A stretch of DNA of 11,419 nt from an uncultured Clostridia bacterium (GTDB lineage: Bacteria; Bacillota; Clostridia; Saccharofermentanales; Saccharofermentanaceae). The notes under the pieces were generated by a model, which saw nothing but the letters and a program-made list of their open reading frames with translations, was not told the origin of the DNA and made no database searches. The position numbers were made by a program, and so were the translations under genes. The stretch is from positions 1 to 11,419 of the forward strand of contig CAMNNN010000022.1 in assembly GCA_946545505.1 (NCBI GenBank), read 5' to 3'. Positions 1 to 6,765 of this stretch are shown piece by piece (positions within the stretch are counted from its first letter, which is position 1; each line of letters starts with the position of its first letter).

Positions 1-896
1 TATTTCTTAGCTTTAAGCAGGCGCTTGATATCGCGGTCCTTGCCGTCGAACATGGCACGCCAATAAGACCACAGTTCCTTCATTCTGTACAGAACGTTGA
101 TGTCAGGGGACATGACTTTCTGGTATTCGTGATAAAGGGTGTCATGTAATCTTCTGAATTTACCGAAGTCTGTTTCCGATGTAAAGCCGGTAAGTTTGTC
201 AGGAAGCGATGGATCTGTAATTAGACCTCTTCCAAGCATTACAGGATCAGGACTCTCACCGAATGATCTCGATAACTCCTCATAGTCGTTAACGCTGTAG
301 ATGTTTCCGTTATAGACAAGAGGCATACGCGCGTTTTCCAGAGCATATGCAAAGTATTCGTACCGCGGTTCACCCTTATAGAAGTCGGATCTTATCCTGG
401 GATGTACGATTAGTTCGCTCACCGGAAATGAGTTGAAGATATTAAGAAGATCGTAGAACTCATCCGGATCGTAGTAGCCGAGTCTCGTCTTGATAGATAT
501 CTTCATGCCTTCGGATTCGGAGTAGGAGTAGATGTCGTCAAGAAACTTCTTGAGAGCTTCAGTCTCAGGAAGGAAGCCCGCGCCTTTGCCTTTCGCGCAG
601 ACGGTACCGGAAGGGCACCCCAGGTTCAGGTTAATCTCTCTATAACCCATTGCCTTAAGTTCTCCCGCAGCTTCTATAAAGCAGTCTGATCTGCATGTGA
701 GTATCTGGGGGACAAGAGGGATCCCTCTGTTGTTCCCGGGGGTGATGTCCTTACGCTCACGCGGAGTCAGCGGGCAGTTCTCGGAAGGCGAGATGAACGG
801 AGCGAAATACTTGTCTATGTGACCGTAAATGTCGTTATAAGAGTTACGGAATATATAACCGGTTATTCCTTCAAGAGGAGCACAATAAATCTTCAT
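1..896 (-). CDS. dus: tRNA-dihydrouridine synthase (Dus family), 3' end at window edge
   Basis: FMN- and NADPH-dependent cytoplasmic enzyme that reduces uridine to dihydrouridine in tRNA D-loops. I translated 298 codons from ATG at 896. The N-terminus begins MKIYCAPLEGITGYIFRN, the typical Dus start of the TIM barrel (APLEGIT). INLNLGCPSG at about residues 88-97 carries the expected catalytic Cys94. The family's KTRLGY (substrate/flavin lysine), LIVHPR and MLGRG (FMN phosphate) motifs follow in order. The last visible codon is AAA and the next begins TA, so the gene may stop exactly at the edge (TAA or TAG); about 300 residues is near family length. No Shine-Dalgarno is visible upstream; instead an extended -10 sits 6 bases before the ATG. 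It is divergent from the DUF896 gene. The subfamily (A, B or C) cannot be assigned securely. Confidence 0.93.
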   Translation of the reverse strand, partial: MKIYCAPLEGITGYIFRNSYNDIYGHIDKYFAPFISPSENCPLTPRERKDITPGNNRGIPLVPQILTCRSDCFIEAAGELKAMGYREINLNLGCPSGTVCAKGKGAGFLPETEALKKFLDDIYSYSESEGMKISIKTRLGYYDPDEFYDLLNIFNSFPVSELIVHPRIRSDFYKGEPRYEYFAYALENARMPLVYNGNIYSVNDYEELSRSFGESPDPVMLGRGLITDPSLPDKLTGFTSETDFGKFRRLHDTLYHEYQKVMSPDINVLYRMKELWSYWRAMFDGKDRDIKRLLKAKK

Positions 897-902
897 ATAC
901 AC

Positions 903-911
903 ATTCTATCA
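903..911 (-). promoter_or_regulatory. extended -10 promoter for dus, predicted leaderless
   Basis: On the minus strand TGATAGAAT matches the extended -10 pattern TGnTATAAT with one mismatch. Only six bases separate it from the dus ATG at 896, so the expected transcription start falls at or beside the A of the start codon. No good -35 is seen, which is tolerable for an extended -10. The promoter call rests on motif and spacing only. Confidence 0.45.
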
Positions 912-945
912 CGGGCGGGAACTGCGCCGCACAGCCAAAAGGTTG

Positions 946-951
946 TATAAT
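946..951 (+). promoter_or_regulatory. -10 element for the DUF896-pepT operon
   Basis: A perfect TATAAT lies in the 119-base divergent gap between dus and the DUF896 gene. Transcription would start near 958, leaving a leader of about 58 bases before the ATG at 1016. The -35 at the usual distance (around 923-928) is poor. Confidence 0.5.
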
Positions 952-1015
952 TGGTTTGTTTGCGGGGAAAGATATCCCGTCAATGTATATCAGATCATTA
1001 AAGGCGAGAATCTAT

Positions 1016-1222
1016 ATGGAATTTGATCAGTTGGTAAAACGTATAAATGAATTAAGCAGAAAGTCGAAGACTGAAGGTCTTACTCCTTCAGAGAAGGATG
1101 AACAGACTAAGCTTCGTAATGAGTACAGGTCGCTTGTTACGGGGAACTTATCTTCACAGCTTAACGGTATAAAGATCAAACATCCTGACGGCTCAGTCAC
1201 GGATCTGAAGAAGAGAGGGTGA
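1016..1222 (+). CDS. DUF896 (YnzC/UPF0291) family small protein
   Basis: A 68-residue cytoplasmic protein of the DUF896 family, known from Bacillus YnzC as a small helical-hairpin protein with no settled biochemical role. Signature features are the N-terminal helix with RINELSRKSK (residues about 9-18), the turn GLTPSEKDEQTKLRNEYR with the usual E..E...LR.EY pattern, and a C-terminal segment IKIKHPDGSVTDLKK. I chose ATG 1016 because it has an AGGCGAG ribosome site at about 1003-1008 and gives the family's normal length. Earlier in-frame starts (TTG 956, ATG 981) would add residues not seen in the family, and TTG 956 sits on the predicted transcription start. The stop is 6 bases before pepT, whose ribosome site is inside this gene's end, so the two are probably translationally linked. 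Confidence 0.9.
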   Translation: MEFDQLVKRINELSRKSKTEGLTPSEKDEQTKLRNEYRSLVTGNLSSQLNGIKIKHPDGSVTDLKKRG

Positions 1223-1228
1223 TTATCA

Positions 1229-2443
1229 ATGGATATTCAGACATCACTTATAGAACGCTTCTTAAGATATGTAAAGATCGATACTCAGTCGGATGAGCAA
1301 AGCGGTGCGGAAGGGGTGCATCCTTCGACCTCTAAGCAGCGCGATCTGGCCTCTGTTCTCGTTAAAGAACTGGAAGAACTCGGCTTGGCCGTCGACTATG
1401 ACGAAGAGCACTGCTATGTATATGCTTATATGGAATCCAATTCACAGGATCCTGAGCTTGAAGATATCGGATTTATCGCACATGTAGATACGTCTCTTGC
1501 GGTATCGGGAAAGGATGTAAAGCCGTATATCATCCGTTCATACGACGGACACGATGATATTCTCGATCCGGATGATTTTCCTGAGCTTAATAATCACATG
1601 GGAGAGGATCTGATCAGGACCGACGGTACGACTTTGCTCGGTGCCGATGATAAGGCCGGTGTTGCCGAGATCATGGAGATGCTTTCTTATTTTAAGAGTA
1701 ATCCCGATATCATTCACCGTGGGATTGCTGTAGCCTTCACATCCGATGAGGAGATAGGCAACGGAACAGAATACTTCGACCTCGGAAGATTTCATGCCAA
1801 GCAGGCATATACAGTCGACGGCGGTAAGTTCGGACTTATCGAATATGAGTGCTTCAATGCCGCGATGGCAACCGTAGAGATAAAGGGAAAAAGCGTACAT
1901 ACCGGAACTGCGAAGGGCACGATGATCAATGCTTCGCTCGTCGCGAATGAATTCATCAACCTGATGCCTTCGGACGAGACTCCTGAGACGACGGAAGGAT
2001 ATGAAGGATTCTATTATCTGGACAGCATAAGATCCGAATGCGAATTTGCTCGTATGCAGTTCCTCATAAGAGATCATGATCTCGTTAAGTTCGAGGAGCG
2101 TAAAGAGTTTATGAATAATGCTGTTTGTACGATCAACGAACGTTACGGCATGGAATTATGCAGTATCGTGATTGAGGATCAGTATCCTAACATGGCCATG
2201 TTTCTTAAGGACCATATGGATATTGTGGAACGCGCTTATGAAGCCGTCAGATCCGCGGGAGGTACTCCGTCATCGAGTCCTGTCAGGGGAGGCACGGACG
2301 GTGCCGTACTGAGCTCCAGGGGACTTCCTTGTCCGAATCTTTCAACCGGAGGTTATAACTACCACAGCAGATATGAATTCGCATCGATCCCCGAGATGAA
2401 GCAGTCTCTCGATACCCTCATAATGCTGGCCCGGGTGCTATAA
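1229..2443 (+). CDS. pepT: peptidase T (tripeptide aminopeptidase, M20B)
   Basis: A 404-residue cytosolic di-zinc aminopeptidase that removes the N-terminal residue from tripeptides, the last steps of peptide use. Length matches the family (about 405-410). Metal and catalytic residues of M20 peptidases are all in place: HVDTS (His85, Asp87), TLLGADDKAG (bridging Asp140), TSDEEIGNG (Glu174 general base and Glu175), YTVDGG (Asp197) and YNYHSRYEF (His379). The lid/dimer domain with KGKSVHTGTAKG (His224) occupies roughly residues 205-320, followed by the substrate-binding SPVRGGTDGA at 350-359. It is preceded by a GAGAGGG ribosome site lying in the end of the DUF896 gene. It is followed 8 bases later by a DMT permease that may carry its own promoter overlapping this stop codon. 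No missing catalytic residue. Confidence 0.97.
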   Translation: MDIQTSLIERFLRYVKIDTQSDEQSGAEGVHPSTSKQRDLASVLVKELEELGLAVDYDEEHCYVYAYMESNSQDPELEDIGFIAHVDTSLAVSGKDVKPYIIRSYDGHDDILDPDDFPELNNHMGEDLIRTDGTTLLGADDKAGVAEIMEMLSYFKSNPDIIHRGIAVAFTSDEEIGNGTEYFDLGRFHAKQAYTVDGGKFGLIEYECFNAAMATVEIKGKSVHTGTAKGTMINASLVANEFINLMPSDETPETTEGYEGFYYLDSIRSECEFARMQFLIRDHDLVKFEERKEFMNNAVCTINERYGMELCSIVIEDQYPNMAMFLKDHMDIVERAYEAVRSAGGTPSSSPVRGGTDGAVLSSRGLPCPNLSTGGYNYHSRYEFASIPEMKQSLDTLIMLARVL

Positions 2444-2444
2444 T
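2436..2444 (+). promoter_or_regulatory. extended -10 overlapping pepT stop, predicted leaderless promoter for the DMT gene
   Basis: TGCTATAAT is a perfect extended -10 (TGnTATAAT). It spans the last codons and TAA stop of pepT. The next gene's ATG at 2452 is 7 bases downstream, so the predicted start of transcription is the start codon itself. No Shine-Dalgarno is present before 2452. The overlap with the stop codon could be chance, hence moderate confidence. Confidence 0.4.
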
Positions 2445-2451
2445 CACATTC

Positions 2452-3357
2452 ATGAATTCGCTTCAGGCTAACATATGTCTTTTGTTCGTAACTCTGTGCT
2501 GGTCCACGGAGGTAATTATATTTGCCTGCATACCTTCTACGGTTCCTCCGTTTGCCACTACATGCATTACTTCGTTGGCCGGAGCTGCACTTCTCGTACT
2601 CAGTTTCTATAAGAGGATCGTCAAAGAACTGAAGCGTGATAAGTCAAAAATCATCAGACACGGCGCTCTTCTCGGAATTCTTAACTGCACTTATAATGTT
2701 CTTTATCTTTACGGATTAAAGTTCTTCGATGTCTCTTCCGGAGCATTCACACTCTCCATGACGGCAGTCGTTCTTCCTGTAATTCTGCTTACTGTCAGAC
2801 AGAAAGTCAGTGTCAGGACATGGATTTCCGCCCTCATGGTATTCTTAGGTATTATTATCGCTTTGGGAAGCACCGCTAATGTAGGTCAGGTACAGGGAGC
2901 TGTCATGATTGGTATCGGCTGCATAGTAAGAGCCGTTTATATCATCATCCTGAACCGCTATGCGAGTGAAGAAGATCCGGTGGCGATATCTGCTTTCATA
3001 TCCGGTATTGTAGGCATACTGTCTGCAGTATTACTGTTTGTAACTGAACCCGGAGGATTTGCATCCATCCCGTGGAACAAACAGATCATCGCAAGTCTTG
3101 CTATATATTCTTACTTCATCGTCGGATTTGCACAGACTCTCAACATATTCGCACAGAAGAAATCGACTCCTGCCAATGCCACCATCATCTATTCTTCTGA
3201 GATCATTTTCTCCATTATCTGGGGCGCCGTTCTGCCTGCAAGCATCATCGACAAGACGGCTCTCTCGCCGTGGATAATCCTCGGCATGATCATGGTAGTT
3301 CTCGGCAATATAATCGAGATCATTCCGTCAAGAAAGGCGGCATACGATGAAGCATAA
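2452..3357 (+). CDS. EamA/DMT-superfamily permease
   Basis: A 301-residue inner-membrane transporter of the drug/metabolite transporter superfamily with two EamA repeats, roughly residues 6-139 and 148-291, giving about ten membrane helices. The opening NICLLFVTLCWSTEVIIF and the repeat-end helices (WISALMVFLGIIIALGS at about 124-140, WIILGMIMVVLGNIIEI at about 274-290) are characteristic. Family members export amino acids, nucleosides or other metabolites; the substrate cannot be read from sequence. ATG 2452 fits the EamA N-terminus, yet no ribosome site precedes it. Its 3' end overlaps the next gene by 11 bases, so the two are likely co-translated. Confidence 0.88.
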   Translation: MNSLQANICLLFVTLCWSTEVIIFACIPSTVPPFATTCITSLAGAALLVLSFYKRIVKELKRDKSKIIRHGALLGILNCTYNVLYLYGLKFFDVSSGAFTLSMTAVVLPVILLTVRQKVSVRTWISALMVFLGIIIALGSTANVGQVQGAVMIGIGCIVRAVYIIILNRYASEEDPVAISAFISGIVGILSAVLLFVTEPGGFASIPWNKQIIASLAIYSYFIVGFAQTLNIFAQKKSTPANATIIYSSEIIFSIIWGAVLPASIIDKTALSPWIILGMIMVVLGNIIEIIPSRKAAYDEA

Positions 3358-3907
3358 GATCCGGACATACATTATGCTTATAATCGCATACCTGGTCCTC
3401 GCGGTTCCGTTTAAGACCATGCAGGTTATTCCGGGATTCACTGATATAAGACCGGTAATGATGTTAGGCCCTGTCTATGCGCTGTTCTACGGTCTGCCCG
3501 GATGCATAATATTCGCATTGATGAATCTGTTTATGGATGCGGTCTCAGGAGAACTCGCCTGGTCATCTATAGCGGGACTTATCTCTAATTTCGCAGGTCC
3601 GTTCCTTCTGTTCTATTATTGGAATAAGATATCGAAGACCAGACCTCACTTAAGAAGCTTCGGCAACATTCTTCACTACAGTGCCACTCTCATAATTGTC
3701 GCTGTACTGGAAGCACTCATAATCACGCCCTCGGTAGCATTTTTCTATCCCGATGTTGATATTAAGCTGTTTTTCATAACAGTGGTGCTTAACACCGCTT
3801 TATTCCCGATGTTCGTCGGTATCCCTCTTACTATTCTTCTTCAGGAGGAACTGGGCTTCAAGCCGATAGTTCTCGACAGGGCGGAAGATAAGGAATCTGA
3901 TGACTGA
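3347..3907 (+). CDS. ECF transporter S-component-like integral membrane protein
   Basis: A 186-residue hydrophobic protein with about six predicted membrane segments (approximately 6-22, 37-55, 56-70, 73-92, 108-128, 139-165) and a charged cytoplasmic tail. The block from residue 27 to 85 (PGFTDIRPVMMLGPVYALFYG, then NLFMD at 60-64, then SIAGLISNFAGPFL) resembles energy-coupling-factor substrate-binding (S) subunits, which bind vitamins, queuosine precursors or metals and borrow a shared ECF ATPase/T module. No ATPase or T gene is nearby, as expected for a solitary S component. The start has an AAGGCGG ribosome site inside the upstream permease gene. Substrate is unknown, and another small membrane family is possible. 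Confidence 0.62.
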   Translation: MKHKIRTYIMLIIAYLVLAVPFKTMQVIPGFTDIRPVMMLGPVYALFYGLPGCIIFALMNLFMDAVSGELAWSSIAGLISNFAGPFLLFYYWNKISKTRPHLRSFGNILHYSATLIIVAVLEALIITPSVAFFYPDVDIKLFFITVVLNTALFPMFVGIPLTILLQEELGFKPIVLDRAEDKESDD

Positions 3908-3908
3908 T

Positions 3909-4031
3909 TCAGCGCACTTCGTAGCACCCCTCAGCCTGTGTTTCAGGTGTAGAGGCCGCCGTTCCGCAGCCCGACATGGTTACTGCAAGGATACCGCTTA
4001 TAAGGAGAACGGCTGGTTTACGATTAGCCTT
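3909..4031 (-). pseudogene. relic of a lipoprotein gene (signal peptide and lipobox, no start codon)
   Basis: Forty open codons on the minus strand read KANRKP, then a hydrophobic stretch AVLLISGILAVTM, then the lipobox SGC followed by GTAASTPETQAEG, and stop at 3911-3909. This is a textbook type II (lipoprotein) signal peptide with a positively charged n-region, a hydrophobic core, a cysteine and then a small/polar linker. The codon where an ATG would be expected (4034-4032) is TTT, and the frame meets a stop five codons further upstream; there is no alternative ATG, GTG or TTG before the signal. The reading ends at the convergent ECF-like gene. I infer a decayed or truncated lipoprotein gene that once followed cardiolipin synthase. 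A tiny functional peptide with a non-standard start is the less likely alternative. Confidence 0.55.
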
Positions 4032-4056
4032 AAAGGAGAGGTGCTGCTACACGAAG
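3917..4056. repeat. imperfect long-range inverted repeat around the lipoprotein relic
   Basis: The left arm, CTTCGTAGCACCCCTC (3917-3932), pairs with the right arm at 4036-4056, which ends GGTGCTGCTACACGAAG. CTTCG/CGAAG and TAGCA/TGCTA pair exactly; the rest pairs with one mismatch and small bulges of two to three bases. The arms lie about 100 bases apart. The right arm is inside the 3' end of cardiolipin synthase. It could be a remnant of a small element's termini, a structured terminator for the converging transcripts, or coincidence. Confidence 0.35.
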
Positions 4057-5586
4057 CACACTGTCAATTAGTCTGCCGAAGAAACCACGCTTGGTGTCTT
4101 CGAGAGTTCTTTCCCTCGAGAGTGCCTGTGATGCCAGATAGTCCTTTTTAAGGTCCTGCATAATGTCAGCTTTGTAGAAGATCGAGCTGCACTCGAAATG
4201 AAGGAAAAGACTTCTGTAGTCGAGGTTTACGGTTCCTATGCCGCAGAGCTTATCATCCATGAGGAAGGCTTTGGCGTGAACAAATCCGGGAGTGTACTCG
4301 TAGATCTTTACGCCGGCTTTAAGCAGGTCTTCGTAGTAGCTTCTGCCGAGTCTGTAAACCAGTTTCTTATCCGGGATTCCCGGCATTATTATCCTGACGT
4401 CGACACCTCTGCTTGCAGCTCTTATGAAGGCATCGTAAAGGGCATCGCCGAGCATGAGATAAGGCGTATAGAACCACACATAATCAGTCGCCATCGAGAG
4501 CACTTCCGTAAAGAGTGTATTGCTCGCAGGTTCCTGCCTCATAGGGGAATCGTAGAAGGGGAGGACATAGCCGTTCTGCGTGTCTTCTGTCACGGCAGAG
4601 GAAGGCAGCAGAAGATTGTCGGGGATCTTCTCTACGGAGAATGCATTCCAGAACTCAGCGAACATGTAGGTGTATACGCGTACCGCATGCCCTGTGAGTC
4701 TGAACCCGATGTCCTTCCACTTGCCGAATTTCTCTATCTCGTTTATGTATTCATCGGCGAGATTTACGCCTCCGCTGTATGCGATTCTGCCGTCGATAAC
4801 CATGATTTTTCTGTGGTCGCGGTTGTTAAGCTGTGACTTGATCAGGAAGAACGGATTGAAGGGGATGCACTTGATTCCTTTGGACCTTAACGATCTGATG
4901 TCGGCGGGCGAATACGTACCGATGCTGCCGAGGTCGTCGTACATAACGCGTACGTCGACGCCTTCGCCTGCCTTAAGCTCCAGGATATCGACGATGGAAT
5001 CCCAGAACTTACCTGACTCTATGATGAAATATTCGATGTATATGTATTTCTGTGCATCCTTAAGATCAATGATCATATCGGCATACATATCCTCACCGAA
5101 CGGATAGTACTTAGAAGTGCCGTTCGGAACGATAGGGAAGCCTGTCGACGTACTGAGGTGAGTCAGAGTCTGCGCGAGTCTGGTATCCTCTTTGCTTATA
5201 TCATCTAAGGCATTTTTACTTGCATTCATGCCTTTGGCATCTTCTCCGAGAAAACTGTATGATGCGAGATCATTCGATGACTTCTTGAGCTTCTTCTTAA
5301 GTTTGTTTCCTGTCTTCTTGTTGCCGAGTGTGAGGTACAGCATAGCACCGACGATAGGCAGCGCCATGATCGCTATGACCCACAGAAGCTTATAGGAACT
5401 CTCCTCACGCTTTGTGATGAGGAACAGAACGAACAGAACTGCAAGCACCGTGAAGACTATAGTGATGATGTCTCCGAGGTAGCCGTAAAGGCCTTTGTCT
5501 ATCACGGCGAAAAGCAGAACATACCAGGCTGCCTGTAAGGCTACAGGCGGCAGTACAATGAGAATTCTTCCCAAAATCTTCTTCAT
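4030..5586 (-). CDS. cls: cardiolipin synthase, two-HKD phospholipase D type
   Basis: A 518-residue membrane enzyme condensing two phosphatidylglycerols to cardiolipin and glycerol. The N-terminus holds hydrophobic segments at about 8-30, 38-57 and 67-87; the last, LLWVIAIMALPIVGAMLYL, is typical of the PLDc_N domain. A basic KKLKKKLKK stretch (about 91-102) follows. Catalytic HxK(x)4D motifs are both intact: His258/Lys260/Asp265 with downstream SGGVNLADEY, and His437/Lys439/Asp444 with downstream GTVNLDYRSL. Length is normal for Firmicute Cls. ATG 5586 has an AAAGGAA ribosome site 7-8 bases away. It lies 17 bases after a glycosyltransferase, so both are likely one transcript driven from near 6680. 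The stop codon abuts the lipoprotein relic. Confidence 0.96.
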   Translation of the reverse strand: MKKILGRILIVLPPVALQAAWYVLLFAVIDKGLYGYLGDIITIVFTVLAVLFVLFLITKREESSYKLLWVIAIMALPIVGAMLYLTLGNKKTGNKLKKKLKKSSNDLASYSFLGEDAKGMNASKNALDDISKEDTRLAQTLTHLSTSTGFPIVPNGTSKYYPFGEDMYADMIIDLKDAQKYIYIEYFIIESGKFWDSIVDILELKAGEGVDVRVMYDDLGSIGTYSPADIRSLRSKGIKCIPFNPFFLIKSQLNNRDHRKIMVIDGRIAYSGGVNLADEYINEIEKFGKWKDIGFRLTGHAVRVYTYMFAEFWNAFSVEKIPDNLLLPSSAVTEDTQNGYVLPFYDSPMRQEPASNTLFTEVLSMATDYVWFYTPYLMLGDALYDAFIRAASRGVDVRIIMPGIPDKKLVYRLGRSYYEDLLKAGVKIYEYTPGFVHAKAFLMDDKLCGIGTVNLDYRSLFLHFECSSIFYKADIMQDLKKDYLASQALSRERTLEDTKRGFFGRLIDSVLRVAAPLL

Positions 5587-5603
5587 AAGTTAATTCCTTT
5601 GTG

Positions 5604-6638
5604 TCAGTTGAATCCGAAGTGCTTACGTAATGCTATATATGAGACGCGGTAAAGAGGGTAGCTGATATGATGCGACAGTGCGCGCAGAGGTCTGATCGGA
5701 TGTCTGTAGAAAGGTCTGCTGATGATTCTCTCGTACATGACGGGATTATGAATCTTTATCTCGTCGAGGAATGCTTCAGCCGTCTCTTCTGCTTCCGTTG
5801 TGCCGATGCGAAGATACAGTGCTACCGTGGCAGCTGTGATTATCTCGACGTAGTATTGCAGATAATCTCTCTTCTTGTCATTGGCGATTCTGTTTATATC
5901 CATGTCATACAGCATGTATCTGTTAACCTTAAGCTGCTGATCGATCCTGCTCATCATGACAGCTTCATTGACCGACTGGTCTGGACGGCCGATAAAGTAT
6001 CTGTACAGATCGACATCGAGATAGTACATAGTCTCTACATCAATCATCGGGTAGCTTACATAGATGTTATCAACATAGAATGTGTGCTTCGGTAAAACCA
6101 TTCCGCAGTTGCGGATAAGATCCGTACGGTATGTCGCTGCGTGCATGAGAATGTATGAACCTGTTCCGAATTTGCCGACTTCATCCCAGCCGAATACGCG
6201 GTCTGTGGGGAGAGTCTTTCTGTAATTAATCGTACAGCTCTTGCCTTCGTAAACTTTCTCGTAAACATAGTTCGTTATGACGAGATCTACGGGTGAATCC
6301 GATGTGCTCATGGTATCTAATACATCGAGGAGTTTAAGAAGAGCTTCTTCATCTACCCAGTCATCAGAATCGAGGACTCTGAAGTACAATCCTGAAGCTT
6401 CCGCGAGTCCGGTCATGACTGCGTCTCCGTGACCGCCGTTCTCTTTATTGATAACGCGTACCGTATCAGGATAGAGGTTAGCGTATTCTTCGCCGATAGC
6501 GGAGGTGTCGTCTGTTGAACCGTCGTTAACGACAATGATCTCGATCCTGTCCCTGCCCGGCAGAAGACTGTCGATGGCATGACGCATATATTCCTGCGAG
6601 TTATAGCAGGGAATAGCTACTGTAAGAAGCTTGTTCAT
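5604..6638 (-). CDS. family 2 (GT-A) glycosyltransferase
   Basis: A 344-residue cytoplasmic or membrane-associated sugar transferase using a nucleotide-sugar donor. The GT-A fold is plain: LTVAIPCYNSQEYMRHAIDSLL (about 4-25), the nucleotide-binding IIVVNDGSTDDT (34-45), KENGGHGDAVMTGL (65-78), and the metal-binding DSDDW at 90-94. The C-terminal ~200 residues are unassigned, ending in an amphipathic, basic region (RPLRALSHH...LYRVSYIALRKHFGFN) that could lie on the membrane. I placed the start at ATG 6638 because it has a GAGGA ribosome site 7 bases upstream and begins directly with the GT2 core; a 38-residue upstream extension lacks family resemblance. Its operon partner is cls, suggesting a glycolipid or envelope-polymer role. 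Acceptor and donor are unknown. Confidence 0.88.
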   Translation of the reverse strand: MNKLLTVAIPCYNSQEYMRHAIDSLLPGRDRIEIIVVNDGSTDDTSAIGEEYANLYPDTVRVINKENGGHGDAVMTGLAEASGLYFRVLDSDDWVDEEALLKLLDVLDTMSTSDSPVDLVITNYVYEKVYEGKSCTINYRKTLPTDRVFGWDEVGKFGTGSYILMHAATYRTDLIRNCGMVLPKHTFYVDNIYVSYPMIDVETMYYLDVDLYRYFIGRPDQSVNEAVMMSRIDQQLKVNRYMLYDMDINRIANDKKRDYLQYYVEIITAATVALYLRIGTTEAEETAEAFLDEIKIHNPVMYERIISRPFYRHPIRPLRALSHHISYPLYRVSYIALRKHFGFN

Positions 6639-6675
6639 ATAAATCCTCACGCGTATAAATGACTCAACCTGTAAA

Positions 6676-6704
6676 TATATATAACAAACAGTCGTAACTT
6701 GCAA
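6676..6704 (-). promoter_or_regulatory. promoter of the glycosyltransferase-cls operon
   Basis: On the minus strand a -35-like TTGCAA (6704-6699) is followed, after 17 bases, by TATATA (6681-6676). The same TA run read two bases earlier gives an extended -10, TGTTATATA (6686-6678). Transcription would begin near 6669-6671, leaving a leader of about 30 bases with a GAGGA ribosome site. Confidence 0.45.
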
Positions 6705-6726
6705 TAAGGTTCTTATGTGCAATAAG
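6700..6726. promoter_or_regulatory. operator-like repeats between the two divergent genes
   Basis: TGCAATAAG occurs twice in direct orientation (6700-6708 and 6718-6726, 18-base period). Between them lies CTTAT (6712-6716), which forms a palindrome ATAAG-GTT-CTTAT with the first copy. The repeats overlap the -35 of the minus-strand glycosyltransferase promoter and lie upstream of the sulP promoter, where a transcription factor could act on either side. No regulator gene is adjacent. Binding is inferred from symmetry only. Confidence 0.35.
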
Positions 6727-6765
6727 TTGATTTTTCGTTTCCCGCCTTTCAAATGAAATCGGCAG

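Noticed and set aside
956..1015. Longer form of the DUF896 protein starting at TTG 956 or ATG 981
   Set aside because: TTG 956 lies at the predicted transcription start and has no ribosome site. The extra 20 residues do not match the family, whereas ATG 1016 has AGGCGAG and gives normal length.
1538..2077. 179-codon minus-strand open frame inside pepT
   Set aside because: Antisense to well-supported pepT coding sequence; no recognisable domain and no promoter or ribosome site.
4026..4040. Programmed +1 frameshift joining cls to the lipoprotein relic (CTT TAA G resembles the prfB site CTT TGA C)
   Set aside because: The slippery codon fits, but there is no upstream Shine-Dalgarno-like stimulator as in prfB, and a secretion signal at the C-terminus of a membrane enzyme makes no sense. 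A relic is simpler.
3900..4151. 83-codon plus-strand open frame after the ECF-like gene
   Set aside because: Its second half is antisense to cls and its first half antisense to the lipoprotein relic. Composition is not protein-like and no family is recognised.
4198..4836. 212-codon plus-strand open frame inside cls
   Set aside because: A shadow of cls, whose catalytic motifs are intact on the other strand.
5667..6095. 142-codon plus-strand open frame inside the glycosyltransferase
   Set aside because: Antisense shadow of a supported gene; no domain seen.
6639..6752. 38-residue N-terminal extension of the glycosyltransferase
   Set aside because: It would run across the predicted promoter and operator repeats. 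The downstream ATG 6638 has GAGGA and begins at the GT2 core.
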